Positions 1-8,655 of a stretch of DNA of 64,000 bases are shown here, in pieces. The translations under genes were made by a program, and so were the position numbers. Source of the stretch: Cloacibacterium caeni. GTDB taxonomy: Bacteria; Bacteroidota; Bacteroidia; Flavobacteriales; Weeksellaceae. The DNA is taken from contig NZ_OU015321.1 in assembly GCF_907163105.1 (NCBI RefSeq), positions 620,001 to 684,000 on the forward strand, in the 5' to 3' direction. The notes beneath the pieces were generated by a model. It searched no databases. It was given only the letters and a program-made list of their open reading frames with translations, and was not told the DNA's origin. The stretch's first letter is position 1; each line of letters opens with the position of its first letter.

Positions 1-2
1 TT

Positions 3-287
3 CTCGATAGAATTAAAAAATGTACGGGAGAAGATTTAAGTGATGCCATAGTTTTCAAAAAATCATTTGGTGTAAAAGATTTCAAAGAGCGTTATCATTC
101 TTGCAGAGGAAATGCTTATGGTTTGGCAAATACTTTATTGCAAACATCGGTTCTAAGACCAACGATTAAGAATAAAAAATTGAAAAATTTCTTTTATACA
201 GGGCAATTAACTGTTCCAGGACCAGGAGTTCCACCTGCATTGATTTCTGGAAAAGTAGTGACAGATTATATTCTAAAGAACAATTAG
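3..287 (+). CDS. crtI: Phytoene desaturase CrtI, C-terminal end only (partial)
   Basis: The reading frame is open from base 3 to a TAG at 285-287 and gives the last 94 residues. The C-terminus carries the amine-oxidase/FAD signature of phytoene desaturases, with FFYTGQLTVPGPGVPPALISG, the segment that closes the FAD site. The enzyme desaturates phytoene to lycopene. The gene is followed at once by crtB, the usual order in flavobacterial carotenoid operons, which supports the call. The start lies outside the window. Confidence 0.88.
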   Translation, partial: LDRIKKCTGEDLSDAIVFKKSFGVKDFKERYHSCRGNAYGLANTLLQTSVLRPTIKNKKLKNFFYTGQLTVPGPGVPPALISGKVVTDYILKNN

Positions 288-339
288 TCTGTTGAAAATT
301 TTGTTAGACTCAATTTTAAACCACACAAACACAAATAAA

Positions 340-1188
340 ATGAATAATTTTCAAATTTTTAATCACATTTCTGGATTAACCTCGAAAATGGTTACCGAAA
401 AATACAGTACGTCTTTTTCCAGAGCTTCTACTTTGTTTAAGCCAGAAATTCGTCAGCATATTTATAATATTTATGGTTTCGTACGTTTTGCAGACGAGAT
501 TGTAGATACTTTTCATGATTATGACAAAGCAAAATTGCTAGATGAATTCGAGAAAAACTACAGAGATGCTTTGGAAAATGGTATTTCTCTCAATCCTATT
601 CTTCATTCTTTTTGTACCACACAGAGAGAAAAAAAAATTCCTCAGCATTTGGTAGATGCGTTTTTGCATTCTATGAGAATGGATTTGGGCGATATCAAGG
701 ATTTGAATGACGAAAAATACAATGAATACATCTACGGAAGCGCAGAAGTAGTAGGTTTAATGTGTTTGAAAGTCTTTGTAGACGGCAATGAAGAAGAATA
801 TCAAAAACTGAAACCTTATGCACAAAGTTTAGGAGCTGCGTTCCAAAAAATCAACTTCTTAAGAGATATTTCTGCTGATTATACAGATTTAGGAAGAACC
901 TATTTCCCGAATGTGAATTTCAGAAATTTTTCTCAACAAGATAAATTAGATATCGAAAAAGACATTGCTAAAGATTTTGAACATTCTTTAATTGGTATTA
1001 AAATGTTGCCGATGTCTTCTAGATTAGCGGTTTTTATGGCGTATAAATACTACACCAATTTATTCAAGAAAATTAAAAAATGTAAGCCAGAAATATTGAT
1101 GCACAAAAGAATCAGTGTTTCTAATGCGAGAAAAGTTTATCTTTTCGGAGAGATGATTTTGTTTAAAAATCTTAACTTCGTAAGATAA
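340..1188 (+). CDS. crtB: Phytoene synthase CrtB
   Basis: Squalene/phytoene synthase family, condensing two geranylgeranyl diphosphates to phytoene. Both Asp-rich metal-binding motifs are visible: FVRFADEIVD near the N-terminus and FLRDISADYTDLGR in the second half. The frame is open from a TTG at 292, but that codon is 5 bases after the crtI stop. I prefer the ATG at 340, which follows an A-rich stretch typical of starts here and gives 282 residues beginning MNNFQIFNHISG. It is second in the visible crt operon and presumably co-transcribed with crtI. Confidence 0.9.
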   Translation: MNNFQIFNHISGLTSKMVTEKYSTSFSRASTLFKPEIRQHIYNIYGFVRFADEIVDTFHDYDKAKLLDEFEKNYRDALENGISLNPILHSFCTTQREKKIPQHLVDAFLHSMRMDLGDIKDLNDEKYNEYIYGSAEVVGLMCLKVFVDGNEEEYQKLKPYAQSLGAAFQKINFLRDISADYTDLGRTYFPNVNFRNFSQQDKLDIEKDIAKDFEHSLIGIKMLPMSSRLAVFMAYKYYTNLFKKIKKCKPEILMHKRISVSNARKVYLFGEMILFKNLNFVR

Positions 1189-1199
1189 ATTTAAAATCT

Positions 1200-1655
1200 A
1201 TGAAAAAGTTAGTTCTTGTATTTTTATTGTTTTGCAGTTTTATCAATGCACAAAGTTTAGTAGAGTTAAGAGGTTATCTTCAAAAAGGAGAAAACTCAGA
1301 AGAAGTAAGTAAAACCCTTATTTCAAAATCTAAAAATGCTTATGATACAACTAAAAAGCCTATTTATATGGCATTTTATGCGGTAGGTAATTTTTTTATG
1401 GCAAAACACGCATCTAATCCTTTGAATAAATATTCTTATTTCAATAAAGGGAAAAAGTTGCTTGAAGATGCAATTAAAAAAGAACCCAACAATATAGAAA
1501 TCAGATTAATGAGATTGATTTCTCAAGAAAAAACACCAAGTTTTTTGGGTTACAATAAAAATATAGAATCAGACCGAAACTTCATTATTAAAAACTATAA
1601 AAATTCAGACGATGAAAATCTAGTGAAATTCATCAAAAACTATTTAAAAATTTAA
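1200..1655 (+). CDS. Exported protein of unknown function in the carotenoid operon
   Basis: 151 residues with a clear Sec signal peptide (MKKLVLVFLLFCSFINAQS, cleavage probably after NA or AQ). The mature part is Lys-rich and helical, with a segment LLEDAIKKEPNNIEIRLMRL that looks like one tetratricopeptide-type helix pair. I do not recognise a catalytic motif. It sits 11 bases after crtB and 9 bases before crtZ, so it is almost certainly translated from the crt mRNA. Whether it acts in carotenoid synthesis, transport or membrane placement is unknown. Confidence 0.7.
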   Translation: MKKLVLVFLLFCSFINAQSLVELRGYLQKGENSEEVSKTLISKSKNAYDTTKKPIYMAFYAVGNFFMAKHASNPLNKYSYFNKGKKLLEDAIKKEPNNIEIRLMRLISQEKTPSFLGYNKNIESDRNFIIKNYKNSDDENLVKFIKNYLKI

Positions 1656-1664
1656 AATTAAAAA

Positions 1665-2135
1665 ATGGAAGCATTGCAATATTTTTTCATCACTTTAGGC
1701 GTTTTCGTTACCATGGAAGGCATTACTTGGCTCACGCACAAGTATATTATGCATGGTTTAGGTTGGTATTTTCACGAAGATCACCATCAACCAGGTTATC
1801 CTCATGTTTTTGAAAAAAATGATTTCTTTTTTGTGATTTTTGCAATTCCCAGTATTCTATTATTCTATTTCGGAACGGTAAATGGAATCAACTATCTTTT
1901 TTTCATAGGACTAGGAATTTTACTATACGGAATGGCTTATTTTTTAGTTCATGATGTTCTCATTCACAGACGTTTTAAATGGTTTGATAAAACCAATAAT
2001 TGGTATTTACGCGGATTGAGAAAAGCACACAAAATGCACCATAAACATCTTGGGAAAGAAGAAGGAGAGTGTTTCGGAATGCTTTTCGTGCCTTTGAAAT
2101 ATTTCAGAGAAGCCATGAATTCAAAAGTGGCATAG
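1665..2135 (+). CDS. crtZ: Beta-carotene hydroxylase CrtZ
   Basis: Fatty-acid-hydroxylase-superfamily di-iron membrane enzyme that adds hydroxyl groups to the beta rings, making zeaxanthin. The histidine clusters are all present: HKYIMH, HEDHH, HDVLIHRR and HKMHHKH. The 156-residue length is typical for CrtZ. Three or four hydrophobic segments separate the His clusters. With CrtI, CrtB and the lycopene cyclase downstream, the operon predicts zeaxanthin as the yellow pigment. Start is the ATG at 1665, 9 bases after the preceding gene. Confidence 0.92.
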   Translation: MEALQYFFITLGVFVTMEGITWLTHKYIMHGLGWYFHEDHHQPGYPHVFEKNDFFFVIFAIPSILLFYFGTVNGINYLFFIGLGILLYGMAYFLVHDVLIHRRFKWFDKTNNWYLRGLRKAHKMHHKHLGKEEGECFGMLFVPLKYFREAMNSKVA

Positions 2136-2157
2136 TCAATAATTTAAAATCAAAGTT

Positions 2158-2877
2158 TTGCAACAATATTATTACATAGCTCTAGATATCTTGAGTTTTA
2201 GCATTCCTTTTATCTTCAGTTTTGAGAAAAAATGGATGAATTTTATCCGTTTTTGGAAGCCTTATTTTTTGGCAATCATTACGGTGGGAATTTTCTTCAT
2301 TCTATGGGATATTTATTTTGCTTACCAAAATGTTTGGGGATTTAATGATGAATATTTAATGGGAATCAGATGGTTTAAATTGCCACTCGAAGAATGGTTA
2401 TTTTTCTTGCTCATTCCTTATTCCAGCAATTTTATTCACTATTCTTTAGAATATTTTTTCCCGAAATTGCAGTTGACCAAAAAATTGACACAATGGATTT
2501 CTGTTCTTTTATTGATTATAAGTGCAAGTGTTTTTGCTACTAATTTAGACAGAATATACACCGCAGCAAGTTTTGGATTGTTTACACTATTGATGATTTT
2601 CCAAATTTTTTATCAATGGGAATATGCACGAAAGTTTTACATCAGTTTTGTGCTGATTTATGTGCCGTTTTTCTTTGTTAATTCCGCTTTGACGGGAAGT
2701 TATTCAGAAAATCCAGTGGTTTTTTATGACAACAATGAAAACCTCGAAATCAGACTTGGAACTATGCCTTTAGAAGACAGTTTTTACTGTTTTTCGATGC
2801 TTTATGGAAGTGTTTTATTGTTTGAATATTTTAGAAGAAAATGGAACTATTCATTATCAATGTCTGTAAAATCTTAA
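2158..2877 (+). CDS. Lycopene beta-cyclase, CrtYcd-type membrane protein
   Basis: 239 residues, largely hydrophobic with about seven membrane segments. It resembles the heterodimer-type (CrtYc/CrtYd) lycopene cyclases fused into one chain in Bacteroidota. Acidic/aromatic signatures include KLPLEEWLFFLLIPYSSNF in the first repeat and MPLEDSFYCFSMLYG near the C-terminus, one per half. These PxE(E/D) motifs are the family hallmark. Start is a TTG at 2158, 22 bases after crtZ. The next in-frame ATG would delete the first membrane segment, so TTG is preferred. Confidence 0.85.
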   Translation: MQQYYYIALDILSFSIPFIFSFEKKWMNFIRFWKPYFLAIITVGIFFILWDIYFAYQNVWGFNDEYLMGIRWFKLPLEEWLFFLLIPYSSNFIHYSLEYFFPKLQLTKKLTQWISVLLLIISASVFATNLDRIYTAASFGLFTLLMIFQIFYQWEYARKFYISFVLIYVPFFFVNSALTGSYSENPVVFYDNNENLEIRLGTMPLEDSFYCFSMLYGSVLLFEYFRRKWNYSLSMSVKS

Positions 2878-2896
2878 TTTAAAATAAAATTCAGAG

Positions 2897-3382
2897 ATGA
2901 AAATCAATATAAAAAAACAATCAGGAATTTATACACTTACTTCGGAACAGATTCTTCCTATTTCTTTAGAAAAAGCTTGGGAATTTTTTACCCATCCTAA
3001 TAATTTAGACAGAATTACGCCGAAAGAAATGCAATTTGAAATCACCAATAATCCGCCAGATAAAACGTATCTTGGTCAAATTATTACCTATAAAATAGGA
3101 ATTTTACCAATGATAAAAAGCAATTGGATTACAGAAATTACGCATTTTGAAGACCAAAAATTTTTCGTTGATGAACAGCGTTTCGGTCCTTATGCAATGT
3201 GGCATCACGAACACCATTTCGAAGCTACAGAAGATGGAAAAGTGAAAATGACAGATATTGTCAATTTCAAATTACCAATGGGAGTTTTTGGAGATTTATT
3301 GGCAGGTTTTTATGTGAAACATAAAGTGAAATTCATTTTTGAAAGTCGTTTTATAATTTTAGAAGAAATCTTCAAGTCATGA
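2897..3382 (+). CDS. SRPBCC (START-like) domain protein
   Basis: 161 residues with the SRPBCC fold pattern: SLEKAWEFFTHPNNLDRITP in the N-terminal helix-grip region, and a central run rich in Trp/His (AMWHHEHHFEA). Such proteins bind hydrophobic ligands, but the ligand here is not evident. The ATG is 19 bases after the lycopene cyclase stop. The last four bases overlap the next gene's start (ATGA), so the two are translationally coupled. It probably belongs to the carotenoid transcription unit. Confidence 0.75.
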   Translation: MKINIKKQSGIYTLTSEQILPISLEKAWEFFTHPNNLDRITPKEMQFEITNNPPDKTYLGQIITYKIGILPMIKSNWITEITHFEDQKFFVDEQRFGPYAMWHHEHHFEATEDGKVKMTDIVNFKLPMGVFGDLLAGFYVKHKVKFIFESRFIILEEIFKS

Positions 3383-4806
3383 AAATTTTTCTTACAGGAG
3401 CCACAGGTTATATCGGAAAAAGACTTCTCATTCAGTTGTTAGAAGAAGGATATCATGTGGTGTGTTCTGTAAGAGACCAAAAAAGATTAAGTCTTAAACT
3501 TTATCAAAATCATCTTGAGAAAATTCAAATTATAGAAAATGATTTTCTAGATGAAAATTCTTTACAAAATATTCCACAAGATATAGATTTTGCTTATTAT
3601 CTGGTGCATTCTATGTCTTCTGGGAGTGGAAATTTCTCAGAAAAAGAGAGAATTTCTGCCGAAAATTTCAGAAAAGCATTAGAAAAAACTTCAGTAAAGC
3701 AAGTCGTTTTTTTGACGGGAATTATCAATGAAGAAAAACTTTCAGAACATCTTCAATCCAGAAAAAACGTAGAACAAGCGCTTAAAAGTGAGAAGTATGC
3801 TTTAACTTGTCTCAGAGCTGGAATTATCGTAGGTTCCGGAAGTGCTTCTTTTGAGATTATCAGAGATTTGGTAGAGAAACTGCCGATTATGGTGGCTCCA
3901 AAATGGTTGAAAACAAAATGTCAACCGATTGCCATCAGAAATGTGATTCAGTTTTTAACCAAAGTTATCGGTGTAGAAAAAACATATAATCAAAACTACG
4001 ATATTGCAAGTCAAGATGTTCTTACTTATAAAGAAATGTTGCTTCAATACGCCGAAGTTCGAGGTCTGAAACGCTGGATTTTCACTGTTCCGGTCATGAC
4101 GCCTAAATTGTCTTCGTATTGGTTATACTTTATTACTTCTACCACCTATTCTTTGGCAATGAATTTGGTAGACAGCATGAAAATAGATGTCATTGCAAGG
4201 CAAAATTCTTTGGCTTCAGATTTAGGAATTCATTTGTTTTCTTACAAAGAAGCAATTAACATGGCTTTTGACAAAATCAAGCAAAATGACGTTTTAAGCA
4301 GTTGGTATGACTCATTTACCAATCAGTTTCACAAGCGAAATGTTTGGCAATATTTAGAAGTTCCAGAGAAAGGTTGTTTTACCGATTTTAGAAAGATGAA
4401 AGTAGATGATGAAGAATTGGCGATGGAAAGGGTTTTCAGTATTGGTGGGAAAACAGGCTGGTATTATGCCAATTTTCTATGGAAAATAAGAGGTTTTTTA
4501 GATAAATTAATGGGTGGAGTAGGATTGAGAAGAGGAAGAAGAAACCAAAACGAATTAGAGGCAGGTGATTCTCTCGATTTTTGGCGCGTTTTATATGCCA
4601 ACAAAGAAGAAAAACGCCTTTTACTTTTCGCCGAAATGAAAGTTCCTGGCGAAGCTTGGCTAGAATTCTATATTAAAAATGGAGAGTTATACCAAGAAGC
4701 AACTTTCCGACCATTGGGTTTATCGGGAAGATTGTATTGGTATTCAGTTTTACCATTCCATGGTTTAATTTTCAATGGAATGCTTCGTAAATTAGCTGGG
4801 AAATAA
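3379..4806 (+). CDS. SDR-family NAD(P)-binding protein with C-terminal DUF2867-like region
   Basis: 475 residues. The N-terminus has an atypical short-chain dehydrogenase/epimerase Rossmann start (FLTGATGYIGKRLL), and the C-terminal ~150 residues resemble the DUF2867/SRPBCC-like extension of two-domain SDRs. The substrate is unknown. It overlaps the SRPBCC gene by 4 bases and closes the crt operon. The stop codon (4804-4806) abuts the stop of the convergent ggt gene at 4807 with no spacer and no visible terminator hairpin. Confidence 0.75.
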   Translation: MKIFLTGATGYIGKRLLIQLLEEGYHVVCSVRDQKRLSLKLYQNHLEKIQIIENDFLDENSLQNIPQDIDFAYYLVHSMSSGSGNFSEKERISAENFRKALEKTSVKQVVFLTGIINEEKLSEHLQSRKNVEQALKSEKYALTCLRAGIIVGSGSASFEIIRDLVEKLPIMVAPKWLKTKCQPIAIRNVIQFLTKVIGVEKTYNQNYDIASQDVLTYKEMLLQYAEVRGLKRWIFTVPVMTPKLSSYWLYFITSTTYSLAMNLVDSMKIDVIARQNSLASDLGIHLFSYKEAINMAFDKIKQNDVLSSWYDSFTNQFHKRNVWQYLEVPEKGCFTDFRKMKVDDEELAMERVFSIGGKTGWYYANFLWKIRGFLDKLMGGVGLRRGRRNQNELEAGDSLDFWRVLYANKEEKRLLLFAEMKVPGEAWLEFYIKNGELYQEATFRPLGLSGRLYWYSVLPFHGLIFNGMLRKLAGK

Positions 4807-6495
4807 TTATTCTACGGCAACAGAATCATCACTACGACTGTCTGCAACAGCAGTAGCATTACCATTTTCATCAATAACAATCATTTCTATTCTGCCAATT
4901 CCGCCACGTTTTTCAAATTTGTAATTTTTTTGTTCTAAAATTTTCAAATTACTTTCTGGGAAATTTTTCTCTACAAAAACTACTTCTGGTAACCATTGAT
5001 GATGAAATTTTGCGGAATTCACCGCTGACTTAGGAGCCATTTTAAAATCAATCACATTCACGATACTTTGATACACAGAAGTAGGAATAGTAGTTCCACC
5101 AGGAGTTCCCACCACGATGTAAGGTTTTCCGTTTTTTAGAACGATAGTTGGTGTCATCGAAGAAAGCATTCTTTTATTGGGTTCAATTTTATTGGCTTCA
5201 CCACCAACTGCGCCAAACATATTCGGAACGCCTGGTTTTACAGAAAAGTCATCCATTTCATTATTCAAGAAATAACCGCCACCTTTTACCACGACTTTGC
5301 TTCCGTATAAACCGTTCAAAGTAGTTGTCACAGCAACTGCATTTCCAAATTTATCAATAATAGAAATATGCGTAGTTTCGGTAGATTCTTTGGGTTGAGC
5401 AATAATTTTTCCAACTTCTGCACTTGGAGTAGCTTTTTCAAAACTGAAATTTTTCCAACGAATTTTTAAATATTCTTCAGAAATAAGCATTTGGGTTTTA
5501 TCTTCTATAAAATCTGGGTCTCCCATAAATTCTGCACGGTCTGCAAAAGCTCTGCGTTCTGCTTCTACCATCACTTGAACTGCTTCTGGAGAGTTTTGTG
5601 GATATTTTTCTAAATTTTCAAAACTGCTCATTTTAAGCATTTGAGCCAAAAGAATTCCGCCACTTGAAGGAAGCGGCATCGAAATGATTTCGTGATTTTT
5701 ATAATCGAATTCTAATGCTTTTCTTTCTTTGGTTTTGTAATTTTTTAAATCTTCAAGGGTAATAATTCCGTTTCCTCGTTTCATTTCGTCAACTAAGAGT
5801 TGAGCGTTTTTACCTTCGTAGAAAGCTTTTTGACCTTGTTTTTGAATTAATTTTAAAGTTTGAGCCAATTCTCTTTGAACTAAAATATCTCCTTTTTTCC
5901 AAGGACTATTTTTAGTAAATGCTGTTGGATGTGAATTGTGTTTTAGAAAATCTTCTCTGGTTTCATTGAGCAAATTCGCTTCTCTTTCTGTTATGGCAAA
6001 ACCTTTTTGTGCTAAATCAATGGCAGGTTGAATTAAAACTGACATCGGTAATTTCCCGAATTTTTGATGCGTGTAAAACATCCCAGAAACCGAACCAGGA
6101 ACACCGACAGCCAATCTTCCGTTTTGTGATAAATCAGTATTGGCTTTTCCTTTTTCATCGAGATACATATCTCTAGATGCATTTTTTGGAGCGGTTTCTC
6201 TATAATCCAATGCGATTTTTTCACCTTCTTTGGTATAACCTACCAAAAATCCTCCACCTCCCAAATTTCCAGCTTGTGGATAAACAACTGCCAAAGCAAA
6301 TTGCGTAGCAATCGCAGCGTCAAAGGCATTTCCTCCTTTTTTTAGAATTTGAGCGCCTGCTTCACTTGCGAGAGGATGTGCAGAAACCACCAAACCTTTT
6401 TCTTTTGCCTTGACTTCTTTGACAATAGAAATGTCAGTGAATTGAGCAGAAACTGTTTGCGCTAAAAATAGGAGAAGGAAAAGGAGATTTTTCAT
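4807..6495 (-). CDS. ggt: Gamma-glutamyltransferase
   Basis: 562 residues with a Sec signal peptide (MKNLLFLLLFLAQTVSAQ), so periplasmic. The autoprocessing Thr-nucleophile region is present as ESTETTHISIID, along with the downstream MDDFS and SSMTPTIV motifs. The enzyme cleaves glutathione and other gamma-glutamyl amides after self-cleavage into large and small subunits. Length is normal. It is transcribed alone. On the minus strand a TAnnTTTG-type -7 box (6519-6512) lies just upstream of the ATG. Confidence 0.92.
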   Translation of the reverse strand: MKNLLFLLLFLAQTVSAQFTDISIVKEVKAKEKGLVVSAHPLASEAGAQILKKGGNAFDAAIATQFALAVVYPQAGNLGGGGFLVGYTKEGEKIALDYRETAPKNASRDMYLDEKGKANTDLSQNGRLAVGVPGSVSGMFYTHQKFGKLPMSVLIQPAIDLAQKGFAITEREANLLNETREDFLKHNSHPTAFTKNSPWKKGDILVQRELAQTLKLIQKQGQKAFYEGKNAQLLVDEMKRGNGIITLEDLKNYKTKERKALEFDYKNHEIISMPLPSSGGILLAQMLKMSSFENLEKYPQNSPEAVQVMVEAERRAFADRAEFMGDPDFIEDKTQMLISEEYLKIRWKNFSFEKATPSAEVGKIIAQPKESTETTHISIIDKFGNAVAVTTTLNGLYGSKVVVKGGGYFLNNEMDDFSVKPGVPNMFGAVGGEANKIEPNKRMLSSMTPTIVLKNGKPYIVVGTPGGTTIPTSVYQSIVNVIDFKMAPKSAVNSAKFHHQWLPEVVFVEKNFPESNLKILEQKNYKFEKRGGIGRIEMIVIDENGNATAVADSRSDDSVAVE

Positions 6496-6511
6496 TGGGA
6501 AATATTTTTAT

Positions 6512-6519
6512 CAAAAATA
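6512..6519 (-). promoter_or_regulatory. Putative -7 box of ggt
   Basis: On the minus strand this reads TATTTTTG, a match to the Bacteroidetes sigma-ABfr -7 box TAnnTTTG, 17 bases before the ggt ATG. No clear TTTG -33 box was found at the expected distance. Confidence 0.5.
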
Positions 6520-6620
6520 ATCGAAAATTTTAAATGTTTTTCAAAAGTTTCTAAAGACAACAGAGTTACGCCTCCGAAAATATTTTAGGCATAAAATTTT
6601 TAATAACCCTTTAATTTTTC

Positions 6621-6628
6621 TAAATTTG
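6621..6628 (+). promoter_or_regulatory. Putative -7 box of the threonine dehydrogenase gene
   Basis: TAAATTTG matches TAnnTTTG, 21 bases before the ATG at 6650. The -33 position holds TTTT rather than TTTG. Confidence 0.55.
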
Positions 6629-6649
6629 TGAAAATCCTAAAATTTAAAA

Positions 6650-7618
6650 ATGGAAACCGATACGCACACGGAAAAAATTCTTATTACTGGTGCTTTAGGA
6701 CAAATAGGCACCGAGCTGACCAATAGATTAGTGGAAATTCATGGCGCAGAAAATGTGATTGCTTCTGGACTGGATAGATGGGACAAAAAGCTGACTTCTG
6801 CGGGATTTTATGAAAGAATGGACGTTTCTAACACGCAATTGGTAAGACAAGTTTGTAAAGATTACGAAATTACTACTGTTTATCATTTGGCTTCTTTATT
6901 GTCTGGAACTTCGGAAAGACAGCCACAATTTGCTTGGAAACTGAATGTAGAGCCGCTACTGAATTTATTAGATATGGCGAAAGAAGGTTTGATTAAAAAA
7001 GTGTTTTGGCCAAGTTCTATTGCGGTTTTCGGGAAAGGAATTCCTAAGGAAAATGTGGGCCAAGATGTAGTTCTAAATCCTACAACGGTGTACGGAATTT
7101 CTAAAATGGCAGGAGAAAAATGGTGCGAATATTACCATGAAAAATATGGTGTAGATATTAGAAGTATCAGATATCCTGGTTTAATTTCTTGGAAAACTCC
7201 AGCTGGTGGTGGAACTACAGATTATGCGGTAGAAATCTTCTACGAAGCAATTGAAGAAGGAAAATACAAATCTTTCATCTCTGAAAATACAGCCATGCCA
7301 ATGTTGTACATGGATGATGCGATTAATGCAACGCTAAAACTTATGGAAGCGCCATCTGAAAATCTTACCGTAAGAAGTTCGTATAATTTGGGCGGAATGA
7401 GTTTTACACCAAAAGAATTGGCGGCAGAAATTAAAAAAGAAATTCCAGAATTTGAGATTTCTTATGAGCCAGATTTCAGACAAGCGATTGCGGATTCTTG
7501 GCCAACTTCTATAGATGATTCTGTGGCGAAAAAAGATTGGGGTTTAACCTATGATTTTGGCATTACAGAAATGACCAAAGATATGATTAAAAACCTTAAA
7601 GTGAAATTGGGAAAATAG
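6650..7618 (+). CDS. L-threonine 3-dehydrogenase, short-chain (GalE-like) type
   Basis: 322 residues of the extended SDR/epimerase family. Visible are the NAD-binding GALGQIGTEL, the catalytic Ser region WPSSIAVFG, and the YGISK active-site Tyr/Lys. The segment GGGTTDYAVEIFYEA is characteristic of GalE-like threonine dehydrogenases rather than sugar epimerases. The reaction oxidises L-threonine to 2-amino-3-ketobutyrate, which then enters glycine metabolism. It is monocistronic, with its own -7 box upstream and a hairpin terminator downstream at 7686. Confidence 0.85.
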   Translation: METDTHTEKILITGALGQIGTELTNRLVEIHGAENVIASGLDRWDKKLTSAGFYERMDVSNTQLVRQVCKDYEITTVYHLASLLSGTSERQPQFAWKLNVEPLLNLLDMAKEGLIKKVFWPSSIAVFGKGIPKENVGQDVVLNPTTVYGISKMAGEKWCEYYHEKYGVDIRSIRYPGLISWKTPAGGGTTDYAVEIFYEAIEEGKYKSFISENTAMPMLYMDDAINATLKLMEAPSENLTVRSSYNLGGMSFTPKELAAEIKKEIPEFEISYEPDFRQAIADSWPTSIDDSVAKKDWGLTYDFGITEMTKDMIKNLKVKLGK

Positions 7619-7685
7619 TCAAGTGATAGAATTTTAGAATGGTAGAGTTCTAGAGAACTTAAATTCTTCACCACAAAATAATTTT

Positions 7686-7720
7686 AAACTTTGTCTGCGG
7701 ATTGTAGACAAAGTTTTTTA
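7686..7720 (+). terminator. Intrinsic terminator after the threonine dehydrogenase gene
   Basis: Perfect 11-bp stem AAACTTTGTCT (7686-7696) / AGACAAAGTTT (7706-7716) with a 9-base loop, followed by a T run. It ends 11 bases before the next gene's ATG at 7731, so it may also limit read-through into that gene. Confidence 0.8.
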
Positions 7721-7730
7721 TTTTTACGAT

Positions 7731-8483
7731 ATGGTTTTACTTACTTTTAACATCATCGCTTCCGAAGTTCCAGTTTCTTATCAAAAAATAGTTACAGAAG
7801 AGGAACTTTTAAAGATTACAACAGATGGAACACAGAAAATTCTTGAAATTCTAGAAAAATATCAAATTCACACTACTTTTTTTGTGGAAATTTCTTTGGT
7901 GGAAAAGTTACCAGAACTTTTAAAAACCATTGCTAAAAAAGGTCATGAATTGGGTTTACTCAATAAATACTCTTATCAAAAAGAAATAGAAACCGCTAAA
8001 GGTTTCTTAGAAGAACTGACAGGGAAAACCATCAGAGGAATGAGACAGTTTCCCGAAAAAAGATTGAGTTCTGAAAAACTGAAAGCCATGCAATTTATTT
8101 ATCGTTCACCGATGGACTTTTCTAATATTTTCTTTTTTAAGAATACTTTAGAACGAAAAATTGCCTACGAAGAAAATGAAATTATGGTGATTCCGGAAAG
8201 TGTTTCGCCATATTCTAGACTTCCGTATAATGATTTTACATTTCAGATGATTCCCATGAAATTTTATCAAAATATGGTGACTGAAACGCTGCAAAAAGAA
8301 GAATATGTGTTGATTTATCTTAATTCTTGGCAGTTTGTAGAGCTCAATGATAAAAAATTTGGATTGTCTTTTTACAGAAAATACAATCTTGGCGTACAAA
8401 TGGAAGAAAAACTCGATCGTTTTCTAAAATTTGTAGAAGAAAATGATTTGGCTATTACCAGAATGAAAGATTTCTTTTTCTAA
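7731..8483 (+). CDS. Polysaccharide deacetylase-like protein, catalytic motifs degenerate
   Basis: 250 residues with the overall plan of NodB/polysaccharide deacetylase proteins of Bacteroidota (MVLLTFNI at the N-terminus, KYQIHTTFFVE, then KKGHELGLL). Two key motifs are altered. The motif-1 Asp pair (TFDD or TFDxE in active enzymes) reads TFNIIAS, and the His metal-binding motif (HSxxH) reads LNKYSYQKE. The protein therefore probably lacks deacetylase activity or has been repurposed. No signal peptide is seen. Confidence 0.65.
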   Translation: MVLLTFNIIASEVPVSYQKIVTEEELLKITTDGTQKILEILEKYQIHTTFFVEISLVEKLPELLKTIAKKGHELGLLNKYSYQKEIETAKGFLEELTGKTIRGMRQFPEKRLSSEKLKAMQFIYRSPMDFSNIFFFKNTLERKIAYEENEIMVIPESVSPYSRLPYNDFTFQMIPMKFYQNMVTETLQKEEYVLIYLNSWQFVELNDKKFGLSFYRKYNLGVQMEEKLDRFLKFVEENDLAITRMKDFFF

Positions 8484-8497
8484 AATTCAACTAAAAA

Positions 8498-8646
8498 AAA
8501 CGCAAAGATTTATACCCTTTTTATACTGATTAAGTAAGCAAAAGAATTATTCGCTTTAGCGAATTGAATAAGCGAGAGCTTTATGCGAATTTATTCGCTT
8601 CTTTGCTTTCTTCAAAAAAATAATGGATAGATAAATCTTTGCGTTT
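8498..8646. repeat. 149-bp imperfect palindromic element with 16-bp perfect terminal inverted repeats
   Basis: Arms AAACGCAAAGATTTAT (8498-8513) and ATAAATCTTTGCGTTT (8631-8646) are exact inverted copies. Inside are two smaller palindromes: ATTCGCTTTAGCGAAT (8549-8564) and GCGAATTTATTCGC (8585-8598). Sub-arms AAGCAAAAGAA / TTCTTTGCTT are nearly symmetric. The element fills the gap between two convergent genes (stops at 8483 and 8656). It may act as a bidirectional terminator, a MITE-like repeat or a structured RNA. There is no ORF inside. Confidence 0.75.
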
Positions 8647-8655
8647 CAAAATAAA

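Noticed and set aside
292-339. TTG start extending crtB by 16 residues
   Set aside because: It begins 5 bases after the crtI stop and the added residues look unlike family N-termini; the ATG at 340 fits better.
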